Source of the DNA: Acanthosepion lycidas
Taxonomy: Eukaryota > Mollusca > Cephalopoda > Sepiida > Sepiidae
Reading direction: 5' to 3'
Assembly: GCA_963932145.1 (NCBI GenBank)
Contig: CAWVQA010000067.1
Span: 62,001 to 126,000, forward strand
Length of the DNA: 64,000 nt
Part shown: piece by piece, positions 49,056 through 63,200 of the stretch
How the letters are laid out: each line of letters opens with the position of its first letter
How positions within the stretch are numbered: position 1 is the stretch's first letter
The notes under the pieces: model-generated
What the model was told of the DNA's origin: nothing
What the model saw: the letters and a program-made list of their open reading frames with translations, nothing else
The model's database searches: none
Made by a program: the position numbers and the translations under genes

Positions 49056-50675
49056 ACGTGAACTGGGAACCCAAAGTTGAAGCTTCAAACGGCAATTTAA
49101 GGCATTTCTCTTGCAGCTAGACTACCGGAAGTGGGGTTTATCAGATTCTCCAACTCATTGTGCATCGAATAGGCTAATAAAATCACTACCAAAAATGACA
49201 AATCTTCAACGACTTTTTTTTTCGATACCCAAATAACGTGAACTGGGAACCCAAAGTTGAAGCTTCAAACGGCAATTTAAGGCACTTCTCTTGCAGCTAG
49301 ACTACCGGAAGTGGGGTTTATCGGATTCTCCAACTCATTGTGCATCGAATAGGCTAATAAAATCACTTCCAAAAATGACAAATCTTAAACGACTTTTTTT
49401 TTTGATACCCAAATAACGTGAACTGGGAACCCAAAGTTGAAGCTTCAAACGGCAATTTAAGGCACTTCTCTTGCAGCTAGACTACCGGAAGTGGGGTTTA
49501 TCAGATTCTCCAACTCATTGTGCATCGAATAGGCTAATAAAATCACTACCAAAAATGACAAATCTTAAACGACTTTTTTTTTCGATACCCAAATAACGTG
49601 AACTGGGAAACCAAAGTTGAAGCTTCAAACGGCAATTTAAGGCACTTCTCTTGCAGCTAGACTACCGGAAGTGGGGTTTATCAGATTCTCCAACTCATTG
49701 TGCATCGAATAGGCTAATAAAATCACTACCAAAAATGACAAATCTTAATCGACTTTTTTTTACGATACCCAAATGTCGTGAACTGGGAACCCAAAGTTGA
49801 AGCTTCAAACGGCAATTTAAGGCATTTCTCTTGCAGCTAGACTACCGGAAGTAGGGTTTATCAGATTCTCCAACTCATTGTGCATCTAATAGGCGAATAA
49901 AATCACTACCAAAAATGACAAATCTTAATCGACTTTTTTTTACGATACCCAAATGTCGTGAACTGGGAACCCAAAGTTGAAGCTTCAAACGGCAATTTAA
50001 GGCATTTCTCTTGCAGCTAGACTACCGGAAGTGGTGTTTATCAGATTCTCCAACTCATTGTGCATCTAATAGGCGAATAAAATCACTACCAAAAATGACA
50101 AATCTTAATCGACTTTTTTTTACGATACCCAAATAACGTGAACTGGGAACCCAAAGTTGAAGCTTCAAACGGCAATTTAAGGCATTTCTCTTGCAGCTAG
50201 GCTACCGGAAGTGGGGTTTATCAGATTCTCCAACTAATTGTGCATCTAATAGGCGAATAAAATCACTACCAAAAATGACAAATCTTAATCGACTTTTTTT
50301 TACGATACCCAAATGTCGTGAACTGGGAACCCAAAGTTGAAGCTTCAAACGGCAATTTAAGGCATTTCTCTTGCAGCTAGACTACCGGAAGTGGGGTTTA
50401 TCAGATTCTCCAACTCATTGTGCATCTAATAGGCTAATAAAATCACTACCAAAAATGACAAATCTTAAACGACTTTTTTTTTCGATACCCAAATAACGTG
50501 AACTGGGAACCCAAAGTTGAAGCTTCAAACGGCAAATTAAGGCACTTCTCTTGCAGCTAGACTACCGGAAGTGGGGTTTATCAGATTCTCCAACTCATTG
50601 TGCATCGAATAGGCTAATAAAATCACTACCAAAAATGACAAATCTTAAACGACTTTTTTTTTCGATACCCAAATA
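49056..50675 (+). repeat. 15-monomer K+L block, copy 2, shortened to 9 (1,620 bp)
   Basis: It matches 46353-47612 at offset 2,703, including the K/L hybrid (49596), 'gtggtgttt' (49956) and 'ctaattg' (50136). It then jumps to the equivalents of 48696 and 48876. The missing segment equals 1,083 bp, six monomers including the 183-bp one, so the loss was in register. Confidence 0.9.
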
Positions 50676-53600
50676 ACGTGAACTGGGAACCCAAAGTTGA
50701 AGCTTCAAACGGCAATTTAAGGCATTTCTCTTGCAGCTAGACTACCGGAAGTGGGGTTTATCAGATTCTCCAACTCATTGTGCATCGAATAGGCTAATAA
50801 AATCACTACCAAAAATGACAAATCTTCAACGACTTTTTTTTTCGATACCCAAATAACGTGAACTGGGAACCCAAAGTTGAAGCTTCAAACGGCAATTTAA
50901 GGCACTTCTCTTGCAGCTAGACTACCGGAAGTGGGGTTTATCGGATTCTCCAACTCATTGTGCATCGAATAGGCTAATAAAATCACTTCCAAAAATGACA
51001 AATCTTAAACGACTTTTTTTTTTGATACCCAAATAACGTGAACTGGGAACCCAAAGTTGAAGCTTCAAACGGCAATTTAAGGCACTTCTCTTGCAGCTAG
51101 ACTACCGGAAGTGGGGTTTATCAGATTCTCCAACTCATTGTGCATCGAATAGGCTAATAAAATCACTACCAAAAATGACAAATCTTAAACGACTTTTTTT
51201 TTCGATACCCAAATAACGTGAACTGGGAAACCAAAGTTGAAGCTTCAAACGGCAATTTAAGGCACTTCTCTTGCAGCTAGACTACCGGAAGTGGGGTTTA
51301 TCAGATTCTCCAACTCATTGTGCATCGAATAGGCTAATAAAATCACTACCAAAAATGACAAATCTTAAACGACTTTTTTTTTTCGATACCCAAATAACGT
51401 GAACTGGGAACCCAAAGTTGAAGCTTCAAACGGCAATTTAAGGCACTTCTCTTGCAGCTAGACTACCGGAAGTGGGGTTTATCAGATTTTCCAACTCATT
51501 GTGCATCGAATAGGCTAATAAAATCACTACCAAAAATGACAAATCTTAAACGACTTTTTTTTTCGATACCCAAATAACGTGAACTGGGAACCCAAAGTTG
51601 AAGCTTGAAACGGCAATTTATGGCACTTCTCTTGCAGCTAGACTACCGGAAGTGGGGTTTATCAGATTCTCCAACTCATTGTGCATCGAATAGGCTAATA
51701 AAATCACTACCAAAAATGACAAATCTTAAACGACTTTTTTTTTCGATACCCAAATAACGTGAACTGGGAACCCAAAGTTGAAGCTTCAAACGGCAATTTA
51801 AGGCACTTCTCTTGCAGCTAGACTACCGGAAGTGGGGTTTATCAGATTCTCCATCTCATTGTGCATCGAATAGGCTAATAAAATCACTACCAAAAATGAC
51901 AAATCTTAAACGACTTTTTTTTTCGATACCCAAATAACGTGAACTGGGAACCCAAAGTTGAAGCTTCAAACGGCAATTTAAGGCATTTCACTTGCAGCTA
52001 GACTACCGGAAGTTGGGTTTATCAGATTCTCCAACTCATTGTGCATCGAATAGGCTAATAAAATCACTACCAAAAATGACAAATCTTAAACGACTTTTTT
52101 TTTCGATACCCAAATAACGTGAACTGGGACCCCAAAGTTGAAGCTTCAAACGGCAATTTAAGGCACTTCCCTTGCAGCTAGACTACCGGAAGTGGGGTTT
52201 ATCAGATTCTCCAACTCATTGTGCATCGAATAGGCTAATAAAATCACTACCAAAAATGACAAATCTTAAACGACTTTTTTTTTCGATACCCAAATAACGT
52301 GAACTGGGAAGCCAAAGTTGAAGCTTCAAACGGCAATTTAAGGCATTTCACTTGCAGCTAGACTACCGGAAGTGGGGTTTATCAGATTCTCCAACTCATT
52401 GTGCATCGAATAGGCTAATAAAATCACTACCAAAAATGACAAATCTTAAACGACTTTTTTTTTCGATACCCAAATAACGTGAACTGGGAAACCAAAGTTG
52501 AAGCTTCAAACGGCAATTTAAGGCACTTCTCTTGCAGCTAGACTACCGGAAGTGGGGTTTATCAGATTCTCCAACTCATTGTGCATCGAATAGGCTAATA
52601 AAATCACTACCAAAAATGACAAATCTTAAACGACTTTTTTTTTCGATACCCAAATAACGTGAACTGGGAACCCAAAGTTGAAGCTTCAAACGGCAATTTA
52701 AGGCATTTCTCTTGCAGCTAGACTACCGGAAGTGGGGTTTATCAGATTCTCCAACTCATTGTGCATCGAATAGGCTAATAAAATCACTACCAAAAATGAC
52801 AAATCTTAAACGACTTTTTTTTTCGTTACCCAAATAACGTGAACTGGGAACCCAAAGTTGAAGCTTCAAACGGCAATTTAAGGCATTTCTCTTGCAGCTA
52901 GGCTACCGGAAGTGGGGTTTATCAGATTCTCCAACTCATTGTGCATCGAATAGGCTAATAAAATCACTAACAAAAATGACAAATCTTAAACGACTTTTTT
53001 TTTCGATACCCAAATAACGTGAACTGGGACCCCAAAGTTGAAGCTTCAAACGGCAATTTAAGGCACTTCCCTTGCAGCTAGACTACCGGAAGTGGGGTTT
53101 ATCAGATTCTCCAACTCATTGTGCATCGAATAGGCTAATAAAATCACTACCAAAAATGACAAATCTTAAACGACTTTTTTTTTCGATACCCAAATAACGT
53201 GAACTGGGAACCCAAAGTTGAAGCTTCAAACGGCAATTTAAGGCATTTCTCTTGCAGCTAGACTACCGGAAGTGGGGTTTATCAGATTCTCCAACTCATT
53301 GTGCATCGAATAGGCTAATAAAATCATTACCAAAAATGACAAATCTTAAACGACTTTTTTTTTCGATACCCAAATAACGTGAACTGGGAACCCAAAGTTG
53401 AAGCTTCAAACGGCAATTTAAGGCATTTCTCTTGCAGCTAGACTACCGGAAGTGGGGTTTATCAGATTCTCCAACTCATTGTGCATCGAATAGGCTAATA
53501 AAATCACTACCAAAAATGACAAATCTTAAACGACTTTTTTTTTCGATACCCAAATAACGTGAACTGGGAAACCAAAGTTGAAGCTTCAAACGGCAATTTA

Positions 53601-53916
53601 AGGCACTTCTCTTGCAGCTAGACTACCGGAAGTGGGGTTTATCAGATTCTCCAACTCATTGTGCATCGAATAGGCTAATAAAATCACTACCAAAAATGAC
53701 AAATCTTAAACGACTTTTTTTTTCGATACCCAAATAACGTGAACTGGGAACCCAAAGTTGAAGCTTCAAACGGCAATTTAAGGCATTTCTCTTGCAGCTA
53801 GACTACCGGAAGTGGGGTTTATCAGATTCTCCAACTCATTGTGCATCGAATAGGCTAATAAAATCACTACCAAAAATGACAAATCTTAAACGACTTTTTT
53901 TTTCGTTACCCAAATA
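50676..53916 (+). repeat. Subfamily K run, 18 monomers
   Basis: It opens as a further copy of the 37882-39322 series: 'cttcaacgac', 'atcggatt', ten T, 'gggaaacc' with a 10-T tract (51216), 'gattttcc', 'cttgaaac' with 'tttatggc', 'ccatctc', 'ttcacttg' (51937). Then come monomers with 'gggacccc' and 'cacttccc' (52117, 53017), 'gggaagcc' (52297), and the 'cgttaccc' boundary (end of 52657), followed by a G66 monomer with 'cactaac' (52837). A series of about 5 monomers repeats near 52477 and 53557. Confidence 0.85.
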
Positions 53917-56900
53917 ACGTGAACTGGGAACCCAAAGTTGAAGCTTCAAACGGCAATTTAAGGCATTTCTCTTGCAGCTAGGCTACCGGAAGTGGGGTTT
54001 ATCAGATTCTCCAACTCATTGTGCATCTAATAGGCGAATAAAATCACTAACAAAAATGACAAATCTTAATCGACTTTTTTTTACGATACCCAAATAACGT
54101 GAACTGGGAACCCAAAGTTGAAGCTTCAAACGGCAATTTAAGGCATTTCTCTTGCAGCTAGGCTACCGGAAGTGGTGTTTATCAGATTCTCCAACTCATT
54201 GTGCATCTAATAGGCGAATAAAATCACTACCAAAAATGACAAATCTTAATCGACTTTTTTTTACGATACCCAAATAACGTGAACTGGGAACCCAAAGTTG
54301 AAGCTTCAAACGGCAATTTAAGGCATTTCTCTTGCAGCTAGACTACCGGAAGTGGCGTTTATCAGATTCTCCAACTCATTGTGCATCTAATAGGCGAATA
54401 AAATCACTACCAAAAATGACAAATCTTAATCGACTTTTTTTTACGATACCCAAATAACGTGAACTGGGAACCCAAAGTTGAAGCTTCAAACGGCAATTTA
54501 AGGCATTTCACTTGCAGCTAGGCTACCGGAAGTGGGGTTTATCAGATTCTCCAACTCATTGTGCATCTAATAGGCGAATAAAATCACTACCAAAAATGAC
54601 AAATCTTAATCGACTTTTTTTTACGATACCCAAAGAACGTGAACTGGGAACCCAAAGTTGAAGCTTCAAACGGCAATTTAAGGCATTTCTCTTGCAGCTA
54701 GGCTACCGGAAGTGGGGTTTATCAGATTCTCCAACTCATTGTGCATCTAATAGGCGAATAAAATCACTACCAAAAATGACAAATCTTAATCGACTTTTTT
54801 TTACGATACCCAAATAACGTGAACTGGGAACCCAAAGTTGAAGCTTCAAACGGCAATTTAAGGCATTTCTCTTGCAGCTAGACTACCGGAAGTGGGGTTT
54901 ATCAGATTCTCCAACTCATTGTGCATCTAATAGGCGAATAAAATCACTACCAAAAATGACAAATCTTAATCGACTTTTTTTTACGATACCCAAATAACGT
55001 GAACTGGGAACCCAAAGTTGAAGCTTCAAACGGCAATTTAAGGCATTTCTCTTGCAGCTAGGCTACCGGAAGTGGGGTTTATCAGATTCTCCAACTCATT
55101 GTGCATCTAATAGGCGAATAAAATCACTACCAAAAATGACAAATCTTACTCGACTTTTTTTTACGATACCCAAATGTCGTGAACTGGGAACCCAAAGTTG
55201 AAGCTTCATCAAACGGCAATTTAAGGCATTTCTCTTGCAGCTAGACTACCGGAAGTGGGGTTTATCAGATTCTCCAACTCATTGTGCATCTAATAGGCGA
55301 ATAAAATCACTACCAAAAATGACAAATCTTAATCGACTTTTTTTTACGATACCCAAATGTCGTGAACTGGGAACCCAAAGTTGAAGCTTCAAACGGCAAT
55401 TTAAGGCATTTCTCTTGCAGCTAGACTACCGGAAGTAGGGTTTATCAGATTCTCCAACTCATTGTGCATCTAATAGGCGAATAAAATCACTACCAAAAAT
55501 GACAAATCTTAATCGACTTTTTTTTACGATACCCAAATGTCGTGAACTGGGAACCCAAAGTTGAAGCTTCAAACGGCAATTTAACGCATTTCTCTTGCAG
55601 CTAGACTACCGGAAGTGCTGTTTATCAGATTCTCCAACTCATTGTGCATCTAATAGGCGAATAAAATCACTACCAAAAATGACAAATCTTAATCGACTTT
55701 TTTTTACGATACCCAAATAACGTGAACTGGGAACCCAAAGTTGAAGATTCAAACGGCAATTTAAGGCATTTCTCTTGCAGCTAGACTACCGGAAGTGGGG
55801 TTAATCAGATTCTCCAACTCATTGTGCATCTAATAGGCGAATAAAATCACTACCAAAAATGACAAATCGTAATCGACTTTTTTTTACGATACCCAAATAA
55901 CGTGAACTGGGAACACAAAGTTGAAGCTTCAAACGGCAATTTAAGGCATTTCTCTTGCAGCTAGGCTACCGGAAGTGGGGTTTATCAGATTCTCCAACTC
56001 ATTGTGCATCTAATAGGCGAATAAAATCACTACCAAAAATGACAAATCTTAATCGACTTTTTTTTACGATACCCAAATAACGTGAACTGGGAACCCAAAG
56101 TTGAAGCTTCAAACGGCAATTTAAGGCATTTCTCTTGCAGCTAGGCTACCGGAAGTGGGGTTTATCAGATTCTCCAACTCATTGTGCATCTAATAGGCGA
56201 ATAAAATCACTACCAAAAATGACAAATCTTAATCGACTTTTTTTTACGATACCCAAATAACTTGAACTGTGAACCCAAAGTTGAAGCTTCATCAAACGGC
56301 AATTTAAGGCATTTCTCTTGCAGCTAGACTACCGGAAGTGGGGTTTATCAGATTCTCCAACTCATTGTGCATCTAATAGGCGAATAAAATCACTACCAAA
56401 AATGACAAATCTTAATCGACTTTTTTTTACGATACCCAAATGTCGTGAACTGGGAACCCAAAGTTGAAGCTTCAAACGGCAATTTAAGGCATTTCTCTTG
56501 CAGCTAGACTACCGGAAGTAGGGTTCATCAGATTCTCCAACTCATTGTGCATCTAATAGGCGAATAAAATCACTACCAAAAATGACAAATCTTAATCGAC
56601 TTTTTTTTACGATACCCAAATGTCGTGAAATGGGAACCCAAAGTTGAAGCTTCAAACGGCAATTTAAGGCATTTCTCTTGCAGCTAGACTACCGGAAGTG
56701 GTGTTTATCAGATTCTCCAACTCATTGTGCATCTAATAGGCGAATAAAATCACTACCAAAAATGACAAATCTTAATCGACTTTTTTTTACGATACCCAAA
56801 TAACGTGAACTGGGAACCCAAAGTTGAAGCTTCAAACGGCAATTTAAGGCATTTCTCTTGCAGCTAGGCTACCGGAAGTGGGGTTTATCAGATTCTCCAA

Positions 56901-57162
56901 CTAATTGTGCATCTAATAGGCGAATAAAATCACTACCAAAAATGACAAATCTTAATCGACTTTTTTTTACGATACCCAAATGTCGTGAACTGGGAACCCA
57001 AAGTTGAAGCTTCAAACGGCAATTTAAGGCATTTCTCTTGCAGCTAGACTACCGGAAGTGGGGTTTATCAGATTCTCCAACTCATTGTGCATCTAATAGG
57101 CTAATAAAATCACTACCAAAAATGACAAATCTTAAACGACTTTTTTTTTCGATACCCAAATA
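53917..57162 (+). repeat. Subfamily L run, 18 monomers
   Basis: G66 or A66 with G120 and A167. Tags: 'cactaac' (53917), 'gtggtgttt' (54097), 'gtggcgttt' (54277), 'ttcacttg' (54457), 'caaagaacg' (54637), 'cttactcg' (54997), 183-bp 'atc' monomers at 55177 and 56260, 'gtaggg' (55360, 56443), 'gaagattc' with 'ggttaatc' (55720), 'ctaattg' (56803). Monomer 56260 is a hybrid joining an 'aacttgaac' start to the 'ctgtgaac'/'atc' type. Confidence 0.85.
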
Positions 57163-59682
57163 ACGTGAACTGGGAACCCAAAGTTGAAGCTTCAAACGGC
57201 AATTTAAGGCACTTCTCTTGCAGCTAGACTACCGGAAGTGGGGTTTATCAGATTCTCCAACTCATTGTGCATCGAATAGGCTAATAAAATCACTACCAAA
57301 AATGACAAATCTTAAACGACTTTTTTTTTCGATACCCAAATAACGTGAACTGGGAACCCAAAGTTGAAGCTTCAAACGGCAATTTAAGGCATTTCTCTTG
57401 CAGCTAGACTACCGGAAGTGGGGTTTATCAGATTCTACAACTCATTGTGCATCGAATAGGCTAATAAAATCACTACCAAAAATGACAAATCTTCAACGAC
57501 TTTTTTTTTCGATACCCAAATAACGTGAACTGGGAACCCAAAGTTGAAGCTTCAAACGGCAATTTAAGGCACTTCTCTTGCAGCTAGACTACCGGAAGTG
57601 GGGTTTATCGGATTCTCCAACTCATTGTGCATCGAATAGGCTAATAAAATCACTTCCAAAAATGACAAATCTTAAACGACTTTTTTTTTTGATACCCAAA
57701 TAACGTGAACTGGGAACCCAAAGTTGAAGCTTCAAACGGCAATTTAAGGCACTTCTCTTGCAGCTAGACTACCGGAAGTGGGGTTTATCAGATTCTCCAA
57801 CTCATTGTGCATCGAATAGGCTAATAAAATCACTACCAAAAATGACAAATCTTAAACGACTTTTTTTTTCGATACCCAAATAACGTGAACTGGGAACCCA
57901 AAGTTGAAGCTTCAAACGGCAATTTAAGGCATTTCTCTTGCAGCTAGACTACCGGAAGTGGGGTTTATCAGATTCTCCAACTCATTGTGCATCGAATAGG
58001 CTAATAAAATCACTACCAAAAATGACAAATCTTAAAAGACTTTTTTTTTCGATACCCAATTAACGTGAACTGGGAAACCAAAGTTGAAGCTTCAAACGGC
58101 AATTTAAGGCACTTCTCTTGCAGCTAGACTACCGGAAGTGGGGTTTATCAGATTCTCCAACTCATTGTGCATCGAATAGGCTAATAAAATCACTACCAAA
58201 AATGACAAATCTTAAACGACTTTTTTTTTTCGATACCCAAATAACGTGAACTGGGAACCCAAAGTTGAAGCTTCAAACGGCAAATTAAGGCACTTCTCTT
58301 GCAGCTAGACTACCGGAAGTGGGGTTTATCAGATTCTCCAACTCATTGTGCATCGAATAGGCTAATAAAATCACTACCAAAAATGACAAATCTTAAACGA
58401 CTTTTTTTTTCGATACCCAAATAACGTGAACTGGGAACCCAAAGTTGAAGCTTCAAAGGCAATTTATTGCACTTCTCTTGCAGCTAGACTACCGGAAGTG
58501 GGGTTTATCAGATTCTCCAACTCATTGTGCATCGAATAGGCTAATAAAATCACTACCAAAAATGACAAATCTTAAACGACTTTTTTTTTCGATACCCAAA
58601 TAACGTGAACTGGGAACCCAAAGTTGAAGCTTCAAACGGCAATTTAAGGCACTTCTCTTGCAGCTAGACTACCGGAAGTGGGGTTTATCAGATTCTCCAT
58701 CTCATTGTGCATCGAATAGGCTAATAAAATCACTACCAAAAATGACAAATCTTAAACGACTTTTTTTTTCGATACCCAAATAACGTGAACTGGGAACCCA
58801 AAGTTGAAGCTTCAAACGGCAATTTAAGGCATTTCACTTGCAGCTAGACTACCGGAAGTGGGGTTTATCAGATTCTCCAACTCAATGTGCATCGAATAGG
58901 CTAATAAAATCACTAACAAAAATGACAAATCTTAAACGACTTTTTTTTTCGATACCCAAATAACGTGAACTGGGAACCCAAAGTTGAAGCTTCAAACGGC
59001 AATTTAAGGCATTTCTCTTGCAGCTAGACTACCGGAAGTGGGGTTTATCAGATTCTCCAACTCATTGTGCATCGAATAGGCTAATAAAATCACTACCAAA
59101 AATGACAAATCTTAAACGACTTTTTTTTTCGATACCCAAATAACGTGAACTGGGAACCCAAAGTTGAAGCTTCAAACGGCAATTTAAGGCATTTCTCTTG
59201 CAGCTAGACTACCGGAAGTGGGGTTTATCAGATTCTCCAACTCATTGTGCATCGAATAGGCTAATAAAATCACTACCAAAAATGACAAATCTTAAACGAC
59301 TTTTTTTTTCGATAGCCAAATAACGTGAACTGGGAAACCAAAGTTGAAGCTTCAAACGGCAATTTAAGGCACTTCTCTTGCAGCTAGACTACCGGAAGTG
59401 GGGTTTATCAGATTCTCCAACTCATTGTGCATCGAATAGGCTAATAAAATCACTACCAAAAATGACAAATCTTAAACGACTTTTTTTTTCGATACCCAAA
59501 TAACGTGAACTGGGAACCCAAAGTTGAAGCTTCAAACGGCAATTTAAGGCATTTCTCTTGCAGCTAGACTACCGGAAGTGGGGTTTATCAGATTCTCCAA
59601 CTCATTGTGCATCGAATAGGCTAATAAAATCACTACCAAAAATGACAAATCTTAAACGACTTTTTTTTTCGTTACCCAAATA
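57163..59682 (+). repeat. Subfamily K run, 14 monomers
   Basis: The 'cttcaacgac' series again (57343), offset 6,667 bp from 50676. One monomer is added (57883, 'aaaagac' with 'cccaattaacg'). The counterpart of 'cttgaaac/tttatggc' is altered to 'caaaggcaatttattgc' and is 179 bp (58424). 'ccatctc' (58603) and 'ttcacttg' (58783) follow, then plain K monomers, then 'gatagcc' and 'gggaaacc' (59323), ending at a 'cgttaccc' boundary. Confidence 0.85.
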
Positions 59683-60222
59683 ACGTGAACTGGGAACCCA
59701 AAGTTGAAGCTTCAAACGGCAATTTAAGGCATTTCTCTTGCAGCTAGGCTACCGGAAGTGGGGTTTATCAGATTCTCCAACTCATTGTGCATCTAATAGG
59801 CGAATAAAATCACTAACAAAAATGACAAATCTTAATCGACTTTTTTTTACGATACCCAAATAACGTGAACTGGGAACCCAAAGTTGAAGCTTCAAACGGC
59901 AATTTAAGGCATTTCTCTTGCAGCTAGGCTACCGGAAGTGGTGTTTATCAGATTCTCCAACTCATTGTGCATCTAATAGGCGAATAAAATCACTACCAAA
60001 AATGACAAATCTTAATCGACTTTTTTTTACGATACCCAAATAACGTGAACTGGGAACCCAAAGTTGAAGCTTCAAACGGCAATTTAAGGCATTTCTCTTG
60101 CAGCTAGACTACCGGAAGTGGGGTTTATCAGATTCTCCAACTCATTGTGCATCGAATAGGCTAATAAAATCACTACCAAAAATGACAAAACTTAAACGAC
60201 TTTTTTTTTCGTTACCCAAATA
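59683..60222 (+). repeat. K/L boundary trimer (540 bp)
   Basis: Three monomers: L with 'cactaac' (59683), L with 'gtggtgttt' (59863), K ending in 'cgttaccc' (60043). The first two recur at 60223-60582, and the whole trimer recurs at 63283-63822, followed by its first monomer again at 63823. It is a mobile-looking junction cassette, spread by tandem copying and not by transposition. Confidence 0.85.
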
Positions 60223-63200
60223 ACGTGAACTGGGAACCCAAAGTTGAAGCTTCAAACGGCAATTTAAGGCATTTCTCTTGCAGCTAGGCTACCGGAAGTG
60301 GGGTTTATCAGATTCTCCAACTCATTGTGCATCTAATAGGCGAATAAAATCACTAACAAAAATGACAAATCTTAATCGACTTTTTTTTACGATACCCAAA
60401 TAACGTGAACTGGGAACCCAAAGTTGAAGCTTCAAACGGCAATTTAAGGCATTTCTCTTGCAGCTAGGCTACCGGAAGTGGTGTTTATCAGATTCTCCAA
60501 CTCATTGTGCATCTAATAGGCGAATAAAATCACTACCAAAAATGACAAATCTTAATCGACTTTTTTTTACGATACCCAAATAACGTGAACTGGGAACCCA
60601 AAGTTGAAGCTTCAAACGGCAATTTAAGGCATTTCTCTTGCAGCTAGGCTACCGGAAGTGGGGTTTATCAGATTCTCCAACTCATTGTGCATCTAATAGG
60701 CGAATAAAATCACTACCAAAAATGACAAATCTTAATCGACTTTTTTTTACGATACCCAAATAACGTGAACTGGGAACCCAAAGTTGAAGCTTCAAACGGC
60801 AATTTAAGGCATTTCTCTTGCAGCTAGACTACCGGAAGTGGCGTTTATCAGATTCTCCAACTCATTGTGCATCTAATAGGCGAATAAAATCACTACCAAA
60901 AATGACAAATCTTAATCGACTTTTTTTTACGATACCCAAATAACGTGAACTGGGAACCCAAAGTTGAAGCTTCAAACGGCAATTTAAGGCATTTCCCTTG
61001 CAGCTAGGCTACCGGAAGTGGGGTTTATCAGATTCTCCAACTCATTGTGCATCTAATAGGCGAATAAAATCACTACCAAAAATGACAAATCTTAATCGAC
61101 TTTTTTTTACGATACCCAAAGAACGTGAACTGGGAACCCAAAGTTGAAGCTTGAAACGGCAATTTAAGGCATTTCTCTTGCAGCTAGGCTACCGGAAGTG
61201 GGGTTTATCAGATTCTCCAACTCATTGTGCATCTAATAGGCGAATAAAATCACTACCAAAAATGACAAATCTTAATCGACTTTTTTTTACGATACCCAAA
61301 TAACGTGAACTGGGAACCCAAAGTTGAAGCTTCAAACGGCAATTTAAGGCATTTCTCTTGCAGCTAGGCTACCGGAAGTGGGGTTTATCAGATTCTCCAA
61401 CTCATTGTGCATCTAATAGGCGAATAAAATCACTACCAAAAATGACAAATCTTAATCGACTTTTTTTTACGATACCCAAATAACGTGAACTGGGAACCCA
61501 AAGTTGAAGCTTCAAACGGCAATTTAAGGCATTTCTCTTGCAGCTAGGCTACCGGAAGTGGGGTTTATCAGATTCTCCAACTCATTGTGCATCTAATAGG
61601 CGAATAAAATCACTACCAAAAATGACAAATCTTAATCGACTTTTTTTTACGATAGCCAAATAACGTGAACTGGGAACCCAAAGTTGAAGCTTCAAACGGC
61701 AATTTAAGGCATTTCTCTTGCAGCTAGACTACCGGAAGTGGGGTTTATCAGATTCTCCAACTCATTGTGCATCTAATAGGCGAATAAAATCACTACCAAA
61801 AATGACAAATCTTAATCGACTTTTTTTTACGATACCCAAATAACGTGAACTGGGAACCCAAAGTTGAAGCTTCAAACGGCAATTTAAGGCATTTCTCTTG
61901 CAGCTAGGCTACCGGAAGTGGGGTTTATCAGATTCTCCAACTCATTGTGCATCTAATAGGCGAATAAAATCACTACCAAAAATGACAAATCTTAATCGAC
62001 TTTTTTTTACGATACCCAAATAACGTGAACTGGGAACCCAAAGTTGAAGCTTCAAACGGCAATTTAAGGCATTTCTCTAGCAGCTAGACTACCGGAAGTG
62101 GGGTTTATCAGATTCTCCAACTCATTGTGCATCTAATAGGCGAATAAAATCACTACCAAAAATGACAAATCTTAATCGACTTTTTTTTACGATACCCAAA
62201 TAACGTGAACTGGGAACCCAAAGTTGAAGCTTCAAACGGCAATTTAAGGCATTTCTCTTGCAGCTAGGCTACCGGAAGTGGGGTTTATATGATTCTCCAA
62301 CTCATTGTGCATCTAATAGGCGAATAAAATCACTACCAAAAATGACAAATCTTAATCGACTTTTTTTTACGATACCCAAATAACGTGAACTGGGAACCCA
62401 AAGTTGAAGCTTCAAACGGCAATTTAAGTCATTTCTCTTGCAGCTAGACTACCGGAAGTGGGGTTTATCAGATTCTCCAACTCATTGTGCATCGAATAGG
62501 CTAATAAAATCACTACCAAAAATGACAAATCTTAAACGACTTTTTTTTTCGATACCCAAATAACGTGAACTGGGAACCCAAAGTTGAAGCTTCAAACGGC
62601 AATTTAAGGCATTTCTCTTGCAGCTAGACTACCGGAAGTGCGGTTTATCAGATTCTCCAACTCATTGTGCATCGAATAGGCTAATAAAATCACTACCAAA
62701 AATGACAAATCTTAAACGACTTTTTTTTTCGATACCCAAATAACGTGAACTGGGAACCCAAAGTTGAAGCTTCAAACGGCAATTTAAGGCATTTCTCTTG
62801 CAGCTAGACTACCGGAAGTGGGGTTTATCAGATTCTCCAACTCATTGTGCATCGAATAGGCTAATAAAATCACTACCAAAAATGACAAATCTTAAACGAC
62901 TTTTTTTTTCGATACCCAAATAACGTGAACTGGGAAACCAAAGTTGAAGCTTCAAACGGCAATTTAAGGCACTTCTCTTGCAGCTAGACTACCGGAAGTG
63001 GGGTTTATCAGATTCTCCAACTCATTGTGCATCGAATAGGCTAATAAAATCACTACCAAAAATGACAAATCTTAAACGACTTTTTTTTTCGATACCCAAA
63101 TAACGTGAACTGGGAACCCAAAGTTGAAGCTTCAAACGGCAATTTAAGGCATTTCTCTTGCAGCTAGACTACCGGAATTGGGGTTTATCAGATTCTCCAA

